Of a stretch of DNA of 64,000 bases, positions 16,792 to 26,665 are shown one piece after another. How positions within the stretch are numbered: position 1 is the stretch's first letter; every line of letters begins with the position of its first letter. Under the pieces are notes generated by a model. It made no database searches, was not told the origin of the DNA, and saw nothing but the letters and a program-made list of their open reading frames with translations. Origin of the DNA: Actinomycetota bacterium (GTDB taxonomy: Bacteria > Actinomycetota > Thermoleophilia > Gaiellales > Gaiellaceae); NCBI GenBank assembly GCA_003161615.1, contig PMOB01000006.1, positions 170,743-234,742 of the forward strand, written 5' to 3'. The position numbers and the translations under genes were made by a program.

Positions 16792-17067
16792 CTAACCAGG
16801 TGGTGGAGCCGGCTCGGTTAGGCGGGCCCGCAGCCGTTCATAGCTCGCCTCGTCAATTTCGCCGCGCGCGAGGCGATGCTGGAGGATGCCGAGCGGGGTC
16901 TCGAATGGAGACGGAGTACCGCGCACCGTCGCATTCCCGCTGTCGCGTTCGCCCCGGGCCCGAAACGCCCACACCACCAACCCCACAATGATGACGAGGA
17001 AGAGAAGCCACAACAGTGACATCAAGACCCAGCCGCCTGCTCCCATTCCATCGTGCCCGTAATACAT
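16792..17067 (-). CDS. SHOCT-domain membrane protein
   Basis: 91 residues from ATG 17067 (MYYGHDGMGAGGWVLMSL): a Met/His/Tyr-rich extracytoplasmic start, one membrane helix (LLWLLFLVIIVGLVVWAF), and a C-terminal SHOCT motif (PLGILQHRLARGEIDEASYERLRARL). SHOCT proteins of this form are common beside metal-resistance genes, though their role is unknown. The inverted copy of the regulatory motif also found before the CDF gene lies ~100 bp upstream, so both may respond to the same signal. Confidence 0.75.
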   Translation of the reverse strand: MYYGHDGMGAGGWVLMSLLWLLFLVIIVGLVVWAFRARGERDSGNATVRGTPSPFETPLGILQHRLARGEIDEASYERLRARLTEPAPPPG

Positions 17068-17442
17068 GTGCGTGGCCTCCGTTTCCGACCCAGCTGTCCT
17101 CCCCGTGGAGGATACGTCGGAACCACCCGTCCCCACGCACCAGGCCGCTGTTTGCGAGCTCGAGGCGTCACACCGCGATCCTGCACTAGGCCGAACGCTA
17201 GTCCCGCGGCTTCACGCCGTAGGACCCGTTCAACTGGTAGCCGCGTAGAGCCCGTGGCCGACACGCCGCAGGCGGGCTGTGTCCCCACGTGAGCGGTCGT
17301 GAAGTGCCTTCCGCACCGAGCCCCTGTTCGGGTCGTGACCCTCGGCCCGCATTGAGGGCCCGGACTCGGATACTCATCGATTCTCTCTTACATTGAACTT
17401 TCGATAGTTGAGAGATGTTAGGATTTGCGATAAGCTGCGGCC
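17068..17442. other. Divergent intergenic region between SHOCT and ArsR genes
   Basis: 375 bases without a convincing gene. It contains the inverted copy of the shared regulatory motif (17165-17201) directed towards the SHOCT gene. Nearer the ArsR gene is an AT-richer stretch (about 17380-17430) with TCTCTCTTACATTG and GATAGTTGAGAGATGT, partly dyad-symmetric, a likely promoter/operator for autoregulation by the ArsR protein. Confidence 0.45.
17165..17201 (-). promoter_or_regulatory. Inverted copy of the shared regulatory motif, upstream of the SHOCT gene
   Basis: Core CTAGGCCGAACGCTAG at 17186-17201; read on the minus strand the following flank (TGCAGGATCGCGGTGTGA) matches that of the 14200-14234 copy at most positions. 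Located ~100 bp before the SHOCT start. Confidence 0.45.
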
Positions 17443-17778
17443 GTGCCTCACGCTTCCGTTGGCGTCCACGAGGTCAAGGCGAATCTTTTCCGCGTGCTCG
17501 GTCATCCCGCGCGGGTGCGCATCCTGGAGTTGCTGCGTGGCGGCGAGCGTTCGGTGGGGGCGCTCCAGGCCGAGCTGGAGCTCGACTCGGGAGGGACGTC
17601 ACAGCACCTGGCGGCATTGCGTCGGATCGGTCTCGTCGAATCGCGCCGGGACGGGACGAACGTGTTTTACCGGGTCGACGACGAGCGCGTCTTCGACCTG
17701 CTCGCGGCCGGGCGGGACATCATCAGCCGTCAACTTTCCGATCAGCAGTCGATTCTGCGCGAGCTTGGAAAGTCGTGA
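17443..17778 (+). CDS. ArsR/SmtB-family winged-helix regulator, Rv0081-like
   Basis: 111 residues from GTG 17443. The winged helix reads LGHPARVRILELLRGGERSVGALQ, SGGTSQHLAALRRIGLVESRRDGTNVFYRV. There is no ELCVCDL metal box and no Cys at all, so it is unlikely to sense metals through thiols. Sequence and position match M. tuberculosis Rv0081, the hypoxia-linked regulator that heads the Rv0081-Rv0087 hydrogenase-like operon; here too the hyf-like genes follow, 186 bp downstream. It probably represses that operon and itself (inference). Confidence 0.8.
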   Translation: MPHASVGVHEVKANLFRVLGHPARVRILELLRGGERSVGALQAELELDSGGTSQHLAALRRIGLVESRRDGTNVFYRVDDERVFDLLAAGRDIISRQLSDQQSILRELGKS

Positions 17779-17964
17779 CGGCTGGCGTTCTGCTCAACGG
17801 CCCGAGCGCCACGTCCAGGGCCGGGGGCGGCCTTCAGGCGATTGGCGCAGGATCGCGCCGTCGCCAGTGACCGCGAACATCGAGCATTCCCAGACGGTGA
17901 TCGCCGCGCCCATCGACGTGTCGCCGAGAGCTGACGGCCGCGATGATGCGGCGAGAGCGGCTGC

Positions 17965-19923
17965 GTGACGACGCCGACGTGGGTCCTGGTCGCCGGCGTG
18001 GCTGTCGCCGCCGCTGGTATCGCGCTCTCAGCTGCGCCGCGAGGCTTACGCGCGGGCCTCGTGCTGCAGGCGCTCGGCGTGGCGCTGATCGGAATCGCGG
18101 GTGGGTTGGTTCTTATCGACGGAGCTGGCGTGGGCAGCCAGTTCGGCAATGGGCTTGGCCCGACGGTGGGAGTGGACGCGCTCAGCGGATTCTTCCTCGT
18201 TGGGGTCGCGCTGGTTTCGACTCCGGCGCTTCTTTATGCGCGCGGATACCTGCCGGGCTCACACCACGCCCCGGCGATCGCCGCCACGAGCGGGGTGTTC
18301 GTGCTGGCGCTGGTCGGCGTGGTCGTCGCACGCGATGCAGTCACGTTCCTAATGACGTGGGAGCTGATGAGCCTCGCGCCTGCCGTCGCGATCCTGCTCA
18401 CAAGCCGCACAGCCGAGACATGCCGGTCGGTGCTGGTCTACCTCGGATCGACTCATCTTGCCGGTGTGGGGGTGTGGCTGTCGATGCTCACCCTTGCGCA
18501 TCTGGGCGCTTTCACTGACCCTCATGCCCTTGCGGCGCAGCCGGCGCTGGTGCGCTCGCTGCTGGCCGGCGCGGCGCTGGTGGGGTTCGGCACCAAGGCC
18601 GGCTTGATGCCCTTGCACACATGGCTTCCGCGCGCACACCCGGCAGCCCCGGGTCACGTGTCGGCGGTGATGTCCGGGATGATGATCAAGGTCGCGCTGT
18701 ACGGGCTTGTGCGGATGCTGTTCGAGTGGCTTGCTCCGCTGCCTGGATGGGTCGCGCCGGTGCTGCTTGGTGCCGCAGCGCTCTCATGCGTCGGGGGCGT
18801 GCTGTACGCGCTGATGCAACACGAGCTGAAGCGGCTGCTTGCATTCCACTCGGTCGAAAACGTCGGCATCATCGGGCTCGGCCTTGCTGCGGCGCTGCTG
18901 CTAGCAGACGCCGGGCAGCGCCAGCTTGCGGCCCTGGCCTTCGCAGCAGCGATGCTGCACACGCTCAACCACGCACTCTTCAAGTCGCTGCTGTTCTTGT
19001 GCGCGAGCTCGTTCCAGCGGCAGGTCGGCAAGCTCGATCTGGACCGCCTGGGAGGCCTGTTGCGCACGATGCCGTTGACCGGCACAGCGTTCCTAGTCGG
19101 GGCGATGGCGATCGCAGGGGTGCCGCCGTTCAACGGTTTCGCGTCCGAGTGGCTGACGCTGCAGGCGTTGGTGCAGCTTGCCCTGCATGTCGGTGGGGGC
19201 GGCACGGTCATGGGCGCGCTCGCTGCTGCTGCGCTTGCTGCGACCGCCGCGCTTGCGGTGTTCTGTTTCGTGAAGGTCGTTGGCCTCGTCCTTTTGGGCG
19301 CGCACCGCCAGAAGGCTGTTGCGAGCTCACGCGAGGTTCCCGCGTCGATGACTGGCCCTGTGATCTTCCTGGCCGGATTGTGTTTGGCGATTGGGGTGGT
19401 GCCGGGCGGGGTGCTGGCCCTGATGCGGCACCTCTCTCCGTATGGTCCGCTCCCGGCGCACACTCTCCGGATCACGCTGGCGGTGCCCGGCAGTGGAGTA
19501 TTCGCCCCGCTTGCCGTCGCTGCCTTCGTCGCAGGCTGCACCGCGGCGTTGCAGCTTGCGCGACGACGAGCGGGGGCGACTGCTCCCAGCCCGATGTGGA
19601 TCTGCGGTCAGGTGCCTGACAGCCGGCTTGCGTGGACGTCGGCAGGGTTCACGAAGTCGTTGCGGCTGGTGCTCGAGGTCGTGCTGCGCCCGCAGCGCAG
19701 CGTCAGCGTCGAACGTCAGGGCGTGATCGTGCACAGCTCTGTGCACGAATCGCACGTTCCGCACCTGTTCGACACGCTCCTGTTTCGCCCGGCGCTCGGC
19801 GCCGTGCTGGCCGCAAACCGCGTACTGCGCAGGATGCAGTCGGGCAGTCTGCGCGCATATCTCGCCTATCTGCTGGTCACGCTTGCCGCGGTGCTCACCG
19901 TCGTTCGCCTCGGGGTGCGCTGA
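17965..19923 (+). CDS. hyfB: Hydrogenase-4 component B / NuoL-MrpA-type membrane subunit
   Basis: 652 residues, about 15 membrane helices, of the proton-translocating antiporter family shared by HyfB, HycC and NuoL/M/N. The conserved glutamate helix (FLMTWELMSLAPAVAILL) and lysine helices (GFGTKAGLMPLHTWLPRAHPAAPGHVSA) are present, as is the long C-terminal part with a final helix typical of HyfB. GTG start. First gene of a tightly packed operon: its stop shares a base with the next ATG. Size matches Rv0083 (about 640 aa). It would couple electron transfer in the complex to ion movement. Confidence 0.85.
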   Translation: MTTPTWVLVAGVAVAAAGIALSAAPRGLRAGLVLQALGVALIGIAGGLVLIDGAGVGSQFGNGLGPTVGVDALSGFFLVGVALVSTPALLYARGYLPGSHHAPAIAATSGVFVLALVGVVVARDAVTFLMTWELMSLAPAVAILLTSRTAETCRSVLVYLGSTHLAGVGVWLSMLTLAHLGAFTDPHALAAQPALVRSLLAGAALVGFGTKAGLMPLHTWLPRAHPAAPGHVSAVMSGMMIKVALYGLVRMLFEWLAPLPGWVAPVLLGAAALSCVGGVLYALMQHELKRLLAFHSVENVGIIGLGLAAALLLADAGQRQLAALAFAAAMLHTLNHALFKSLLFLCASSFQRQVGKLDLDRLGGLLRTMPLTGTAFLVGAMAIAGVPPFNGFASEWLTLQALVQLALHVGGGGTVMGALAAAALAATAALAVFCFVKVVGLVLLGAHRQKAVASSREVPASMTGPVIFLAGLCLAIGVVPGGVLALMRHLSPYGPLPAHTLRITLAVPGSGVFAPLAVAAFVAGCTAALQLARRRAGATAPSPMWICGQVPDSRLAWTSAGFTKSLRLVLEVVLRPQRSVSVERQGVIVHSSVHESHVPHLFDTLLFRPALGAVLAANRVLRRMQSGSLRAYLAYLLVTLAAVLTVVRLGVR

Positions 19924-20843
19924 TGCGCGGCGACGCGACCGCAGTCGCGTTCCAGTTCGCAGGGCTGGCGTTGGCCCCGCTTGTTCCGGGCATGATCCAG
20001 ATGGTCAAGGCTCGCCTGCAGGGGCGCCGGGGCGCCTCGCCGCTGCAGCCCTATCGCGATCTACGCCGGCTGTGGCGCAAGCGTGTCGTCGCTCCGCACG
20101 ACACCACGTTCGTGTACCGGATGGCGCCCTCCCTGAGTGCCGCAGCGCTCGCGTGTGCCCTGCTGATCGTGCCTTTTGCCGGGAGCACGAACGGCTGGTT
20201 TGGGTCCGACATGCTTGTGCTGGTCGGGCTGCTTGCGCTCGCGCGCTTCGCGACTGCGGCCGCCGCCTGGGACCCTGGCGGCGGGTTCTCGCTGATGGGC
20301 GCCGGTCGCGACCTGATGTTCTCGGTCTTTGCCGAGCCGCTCCTGTTGCTTGCATTCGTGCTCGTAGCGTTGGGCGCGGGCTCCACCGACCTCGTACAGA
20401 TGGTCGCCGCCGCCGGCCATGCGCATGTCGCAAGCACGCCTGCGCATTGGTGCGCGGCGCTGGCGTTTGGTCTGGTCGTGCTCGTCGAGACCGGCCGCCA
20501 GCCGATCGACAACCCCGATACGCATCTGGAGCTGACGATGGTGCACGAGGGGCCGCTGCTCGAGTACGCCGGCCGCGACCTTGCGATGCTCCAGTGGACA
20601 GCGGCCGCTCGCCACTGGCTCGTGCTCGTGCTCGCTGCCAGCCTGTTCGTACCGCTACCGCTGACGGCGCCCGCGAACGTGCTCGCGCTGGCGGCGGTCG
20701 TGACGGCCTTCTGCGTGGCGGTCGCGTTCGTTGAAACCTCGCTGGCGAAGATGCGGATCCTGCGCGTACCGGTGCTGCTCGGCATCGGCATTGCCGTCTG
20801 CGTGATCGGGCTGGCGTCCTGGATCGGCGGAGGCGCCACGTGA
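19923..20843 (+). CDS. hyfC: Hydrogenase-4 component C / NuoH-type membrane subunit
   Basis: 306 residues, about eight helices, of the NuoH/HyfC family that anchors the hydrophilic arm. Conserved loops are visible: MIQMVKARLQGRRGASPLQPYRDLRRL near the N-terminus, and the acidic loop ETGRQPIDNPDTHLELTMVHEG, the quinone-site-like region of NuoH. Equivalent to Rv0084 (HycD). It begins at an ATG sharing one base with the hyfB stop and overlaps the hyfE start by 4 bp. Confidence 0.87.
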   Translation: MRGDATAVAFQFAGLALAPLVPGMIQMVKARLQGRRGASPLQPYRDLRRLWRKRVVAPHDTTFVYRMAPSLSAAALACALLIVPFAGSTNGWFGSDMLVLVGLLALARFATAAAAWDPGGGFSLMGAGRDLMFSVFAEPLLLLAFVLVALGAGSTDLVQMVAAAGHAHVASTPAHWCAALAFGLVVLVETGRQPIDNPDTHLELTMVHEGPLLEYAGRDLAMLQWTAAARHWLVLVLAASLFVPLPLTAPANVLALAAVVTAFCVAVAFVETSLAKMRILRVPVLLGIGIAVCVIGLASWIGGGAT

Positions 20844-21454
20844 GCTCGCCGATCATCATCGGCTGCTTGGCGCTCGGTCTGGGCGTGGTCGTGGTCCGTC
20901 GCCGCTCGGTCGCGCTGATGCTCGTGACCGCCCAGTCGCTACTGCTGGCCAGCGTCGCGCTGTCGCGGACCGGCGGACATGTCGATTCGTTGCCCGCGGC
21001 GGGCGGACTGCTTCTGCGCCTCGTCGCGATCGCAACGATCCTCGGTATCGGCATCGCGCGCACGCGCGAGACACAACCGGTGCGAGCCGGGATCGAGCCG
21101 ATGGCACGCGTGGTCATCGCGCTGGCGGCGCTGCTTGCAATCCCATCTTTGGTACCGCCCCTCGGCTTTGGCGATCGGAACGCCCAACACGCTGCCGTCG
21201 CGCTGGTCGTGCTCGGGATCGTGATCGCGCTCACCCGCCGCGCAACAATCGTGCAGATCCTCGGCATCGTCGTCGCCGAGAACGGCGCCACGCTCGCCGC
21301 GCTCTCTGCCTCCAAGGCCGTGCCCGACGTGATCGAACTGGGCGTGATCTTCGACCTGCTGCTGATCGCTGTCGTCGCGAGCGCCTTCCACTCGCGCATC
21401 TTCGGCCACTTCGGATCGGGCGACACCGCGCAGCTGCGAGAGCTGCGTGACTGA
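20840..21454 (+). CDS. hyfE: Hydrogenase-4 component E (NuoK-like plus extra helices)
   Basis: 204 residues with about six helices; the last half (ATIVQILGIVVAENGATLAALS, DVIELGVIFDLLLIAVV) carries the NuoK-like glutamates of HyfE. GTG start overlapping hyfC. Corresponds to Rv0085 (HycP, about 220 aa). It overlaps the start of hyfF by 8 bp. Confidence 0.83.
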   Translation: MSSPIIIGCLALGLGVVVVRRRSVALMLVTAQSLLLASVALSRTGGHVDSLPAAGGLLLRLVAIATILGIGIARTRETQPVRAGIEPMARVVIALAALLAIPSLVPPLGFGDRNAQHAAVALVVLGIVIALTRRATIVQILGIVVAENGATLAALSASKAVPDVIELGVIFDLLLIAVVASAFHSRIFGHFGSGDTAQLRELRD

Positions 21455-22937
21455 CCAGCTCACCATCCCGCTGACCGCAGCGTCGGTTGCCGTCCCCGTC
21501 CTGGCGGCGGTGGTACTGCAGCTTGCCCGCAGCGACCGTGCCGCTCACCGGCTCAACCGGGTCTGCGCCGTCGCCACGGCGCTCGTCGGCCTGGGCGCAG
21601 CGACGGCGATCCTGACCGGCAAGTCGCACGCGTCCAGCTGGCTGATCACCGACACCGCGGCCGGCATCTACGTGACTGTCGCGACCGTGATCGCGCTGAT
21701 GAGCGCGCTGCTCTCGCCCGCCTACCTGGGCGGAGCAGAGGGTCAGTTCTTCGCGGCCCACCGCAGCGTGCGCTCGTACTACCTGGCGTTCTACGGCTTC
21801 TGGGCGGCTCTGGTCGCGATCCCGGTCGTCGCGAATCTCGGTGTTGCATGGCTCGTCGTCGAGGCGACCACGGCTGCATCGGCGGTGTTGGTCGGCTTCT
21901 CGGGCAAGCCGCGCGCCCTCGAGGCCGGCTGGAAATACCTCATGCTCACGACGCTCGGCATGAGCGTTGCGTTCCTCGGCATCGTGATCATGTTCGTCGC
22001 ATCAGCGGCGCACGGGGGCGGGATCGGCAAGCTCGACTGGTCAGCGCTGCCGGCGACCCTTGCCCACATGCCCCACGCCGCCGCCGTTGCGGCCTACGCG
22101 CTGGTCGTGCTCGGCCTTGCGACCAAGATCGGCTGGGCACCGGTGCAGAACTGGCTCCCCGACGCGCACAGCGAGGCGCCCGCCCCGGTCAGTGCGATGC
22201 TCTCATCTGCACTGCTCCCCGCGGTGATGCTGCTGGCCTGGCGCATGCGCGACGCAGCCGGCGAATCGATCGGACACAGCGCCGCAACCGCACCGCTGGC
22301 CGCCTTTGGGATCCTTTCCGTTGCAGTCGCGGTGCCGTTCCTCTGGCAAGCGATGGCATGGAAGCGCCTACTTGCCTATCACAGCCTCGAACACATGGGC
22401 ATCATCACGGTGGGGATCGCCATCGGCGGCCCGCTCGCGCTGGCCGGCGTCGTCGTACATGTTGCCGGCCACGCCCTGGGCAAAGCACTCGGCTTCTACG
22501 CCGCGATACCCCTCGCTCAGATCCAGCCCGACGCCCAACGCCACAGCGCCCGCCACGTAGCAGCATCCTCGCCCGCCACCTTCGCCGCCATGGCGCTCAC
22601 CGCTCTGACCCTCGCCGGATTACCGCCCTCGCCTCTTTTCTTCAGCGAGTTGTTCATCATCCTCGGCGGCATCGAAACCGGCCACGTCGTGCTCGCAGGC
22701 ACCCTCGCGGTGCTGATCGCGCTCGCCTTTGTCGGGCTGCTCCACGCCCTGCTCGAAGCGGTTCAGGGTGCCCCAGACCACGGCAACCAGCCCACATCCA
22801 CAACCAGCCGTGACCGGACAGCGCCCATAGTCATACCAACCCTGGTGACGGCTGCCGCGCTCGCGGCGTTGACTGTGTGTGCCTGGCTCCTACCGGATTC
22901 GGCGATCGTTCGCGATCTCGTTCGCGGGATCACATGA
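21447..22937 (+). CDS. hyfF: Hydrogenase-4 component F / NuoN-type antiporter-like subunit
   Basis: 496 residues with about 13 helices of the NuoL/M/N-type antiporter family. Key charged helices are present: WLVVEATTAASAVLVGF (Glu), GLATKIGWAPVQNWLPDAHSEAPAP (Lys and His) and AWKRLLAYHSLEHMGII. Equivalent to Rv0086 (HycQ, 488 aa). With HyfB this gives two putative ion-pumping subunits. No separate hyfD gene is present. GTG start; 4-bp ATGA overlap with hyfG. Confidence 0.85.
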   Translation: MTDQLTIPLTAASVAVPVLAAVVLQLARSDRAAHRLNRVCAVATALVGLGAATAILTGKSHASSWLITDTAAGIYVTVATVIALMSALLSPAYLGGAEGQFFAAHRSVRSYYLAFYGFWAALVAIPVVANLGVAWLVVEATTAASAVLVGFSGKPRALEAGWKYLMLTTLGMSVAFLGIVIMFVASAAHGGGIGKLDWSALPATLAHMPHAAAVAAYALVVLGLATKIGWAPVQNWLPDAHSEAPAPVSAMLSSALLPAVMLLAWRMRDAAGESIGHSAATAPLAAFGILSVAVAVPFLWQAMAWKRLLAYHSLEHMGIITVGIAIGGPLALAGVVVHVAGHALGKALGFYAAIPLAQIQPDAQRHSARHVAASSPATFAAMALTALTLAGLPPSPLFFSELFIILGGIETGHVVLAGTLAVLIALAFVGLLHALLEAVQGAPDHGNQPTSTTSRDRTAPIVIPTLVTAAALAALTVCAWLLPDSAIVRDLVRGIT

Positions 22938-24391
22938 CGGCAGGAAACTGGCCAGCCGATTCCCGGCTCCAAGCGCGGACCGACGGGGCCGAGATCCGCG
23001 GCGTGCCGCCGGATCGCTGGCGCGACACGGTCTCATTCCTGCTGCAACACGGCTACACCTTCTGCGGCCTGCACGTCACCAGCCCTGCCGGAGTCGTCGA
23101 GCTGCGCGCAGCATTCATCCGCGACGGCGCCTTCCACATGATCACCTGCCAGCCTGATCCCCAGCAGGCGCCCACGCTCATCGACCTCGTACCGGCCGCC
23201 GCCTGGGATGAACGCGAGGCGGCCGACCTCAGCGGCCTCGTCTTCAGCGACCATCGCACCCGGCCACTGATCACGCACCCCGAACAGCTGGAGCGGTGGA
23301 CGACCAGCGTACGCGGACACGACACACACCAGGTCGCCGTCGGCCCGATTCACGCTGGCATCATCGAGTCTGGCCACTTTCGCTTCCACGTGGTCGGCGA
23401 ACGCATCCTGCACCTCGACCTGCGCCTTTTCTACAAGCAGCGTGGACTTGAACGCGCCGCTGTAGGCAAGCCGCTTGAACAGGCGCTCGCCGTCGCCCAG
23501 CGCGCGTGCGCCGCCTGCGCAGTCACCAACAGCGTCGCCTACGCCCACGCCTGCGAGCAGGCACTGGGACTGATCCCGAGCAGCGAACTCTCCCGCACCC
23601 GCACCGCGCTGCTCGAGCTCGAACGGCTTTACAACCATCTCAACGACATTGGCGCCGCCTGCGCCGGCATCGGTTTCAGCCCGGGAAACATGATCTTCGC
23701 GACGCTCAAAGAACGTGCACAACGCGTCAACCGTATGCTCACCGGCCACCGGTTCCTGTTCGACACAGTGCAGGTCACGCGCAGCGACCTCGAGATCAGC
23801 GAGCACTCCGCCCTCGCCGCGCGCCGCGAGCTGCGCGACATCCGTGATGCAGCAGAACGCGCATGGCACGAAGTGCTGTTCCACGGCTCGGTACAAAACC
23901 GCTTCGACGGCGTCGGCGCCATCACCGCAGCCGACGCCACCGCGCTCGGAGCGGTGGGACCAGCCGCGCGCGCGTGCGGCCTCGCACACGACACACGCAG
24001 CGCGACCCCACGACTCACCTACCCCGACTTCCAAGTTGCAGCGCCCGCCGATCCCAGCGGCGATGTCCGCGCCCGCGTCGAGATGCGCGCACTCGAACTG
24101 CCAACCACATTCGAGCTGCTCGACTCACTCCTCGCAAGAGCCATCAGACCCGCCGAGTGCACGCCCGGACACGAGCCCATCGCGACCGGCATGGCAGCCG
24201 TCGAGAGCCCCCGCGGACGGACGTTCTGCACGGTCGAGCGCGACGGCACCACCGTCACGCGCCTGCGACTACGGACCTCCTCCTACGCGAACTGGCCGGC
24301 AGTCGCCCTCGCTGCAACCGACAACCTGCTGCCCGAGTTTCCGCTGATCAACAAAAGCTTCGAGCTCTGCTACGCCTGCTGCGACCGCTGA
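22934..24391 (+). CDS. hyfG: Hydrogenase-4-like large subunit (NuoC-NuoD type fusion) with variant Ni-site motifs
   Basis: 485 residues: ~1-150 resemble NuoC/the HycE N-terminus, the rest NuoD/NiFe large subunit. Group 4 hydrogenases carry RxCGxC...H and a C-terminal DPCxxC. Here the first motif is RACAACAVTNS (C192, C195; Gly changed to Ala and the usual His position to Asn), and the C-terminus is FELCYACCDR (C479, C482, C483; DP changed to EL). All four nickel-ligand Cys positions are therefore kept but their surroundings are not. C-terminal processing by a maturation protease is not possible in the usual way because the chain ends three residues after the last conserved Cys. Equivalent to Rv0087. 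It may be an active enzyme or an electron-transfer/ion-pump relative with another substrate. Confidence 0.8.
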   Translation: MTAGNWPADSRLQARTDGAEIRGVPPDRWRDTVSFLLQHGYTFCGLHVTSPAGVVELRAAFIRDGAFHMITCQPDPQQAPTLIDLVPAAAWDEREAADLSGLVFSDHRTRPLITHPEQLERWTTSVRGHDTHQVAVGPIHAGIIESGHFRFHVVGERILHLDLRLFYKQRGLERAAVGKPLEQALAVAQRACAACAVTNSVAYAHACEQALGLIPSSELSRTRTALLELERLYNHLNDIGAACAGIGFSPGNMIFATLKERAQRVNRMLTGHRFLFDTVQVTRSDLEISEHSALAARRELRDIRDAAERAWHEVLFHGSVQNRFDGVGAITAADATALGAVGPAARACGLAHDTRSATPRLTYPDFQVAAPADPSGDVRARVEMRALELPTTFELLDSLLARAIRPAECTPGHEPIATGMAAVESPRGRTFCTVERDGTTVTRLRLRTSSYANWPAVALAATDNLLPEFPLINKSFELCYACCDR

Positions 24392-24432
24392 ACAGGAGCC
24401 TGCGACAATGCCACACCAGAGAGGAGCACACC

Positions 24433-24896
24433 ATCTACCTGCTCCTACGTGATCTCTACGGCACCCGCCGTCAACTCGGCCTGCGACGCCCCGAACGGCC
24501 GTCCTCACTCGCCCTGCGCCACGTCGACGCCGGCTCGTGCAACGGCTGCGAGCACGAAGTGACGGCGACCGCTGGCCCACACTACGACCTCGCCCGCTTC
24601 GGGCTTTCGGTCACTGCCTCGCCACGCCATGCAGACGTGCTGCTCGTCACCGGGGCAGTGACGGTACACATGCGCGCCGCGCTACTCGCGGCCTACGAGG
24701 CGATGCCCGAACCACGCATCGTCGCGGCACTCGGCGACTGCGCGCTACACCGTGGGGTGCTCGCCGCATCCGACACGCTCGCGGGCCCACTCGAAGACCT
24801 GCTCCCAGTCACGGTACGCATCGCCGGCTGCCCACCCACGCCACAACAGATCATCGACGGGCTCGAACCGCTCCTACACGCATCCCCTGAAACTCA

Positions 24897-24900
<4 letters not shown>
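24433..24900 (+). CDS. hyfI: Hydrogenase-4-like small subunit (NuoB/HyfI type)
   Basis: About 155 residues with the four Cys ligands of the proximal 4Fe-4S cluster: CxxC in GSCNGCEHEV (C36, C39), GDCAL (C103) and GCPPTP (C133). Length equals Rv0082 (159 aa), its mycobacterial counterpart, which there lies at the front of the operon. No ATG, GTG or TTG start is available: homology begins at IYLLLRDLYG, and a strong GAGAGGAG ribosome-binding site at 24419-24426 points to the ATC at 24433. An ATG at 24408 with its own AGGAG opens only a 14-codon frame. Either a rare start codon is used or a frameshift is present. Confidence 0.78.
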
Positions 24901-26604
<1,704 letters not shown>

Positions 26605-26665
26605 TCATGACGTCATCCGGGAAGGCACCCGGATGGTCTGCGGTGAACTACGGAGAACGAGAGCG

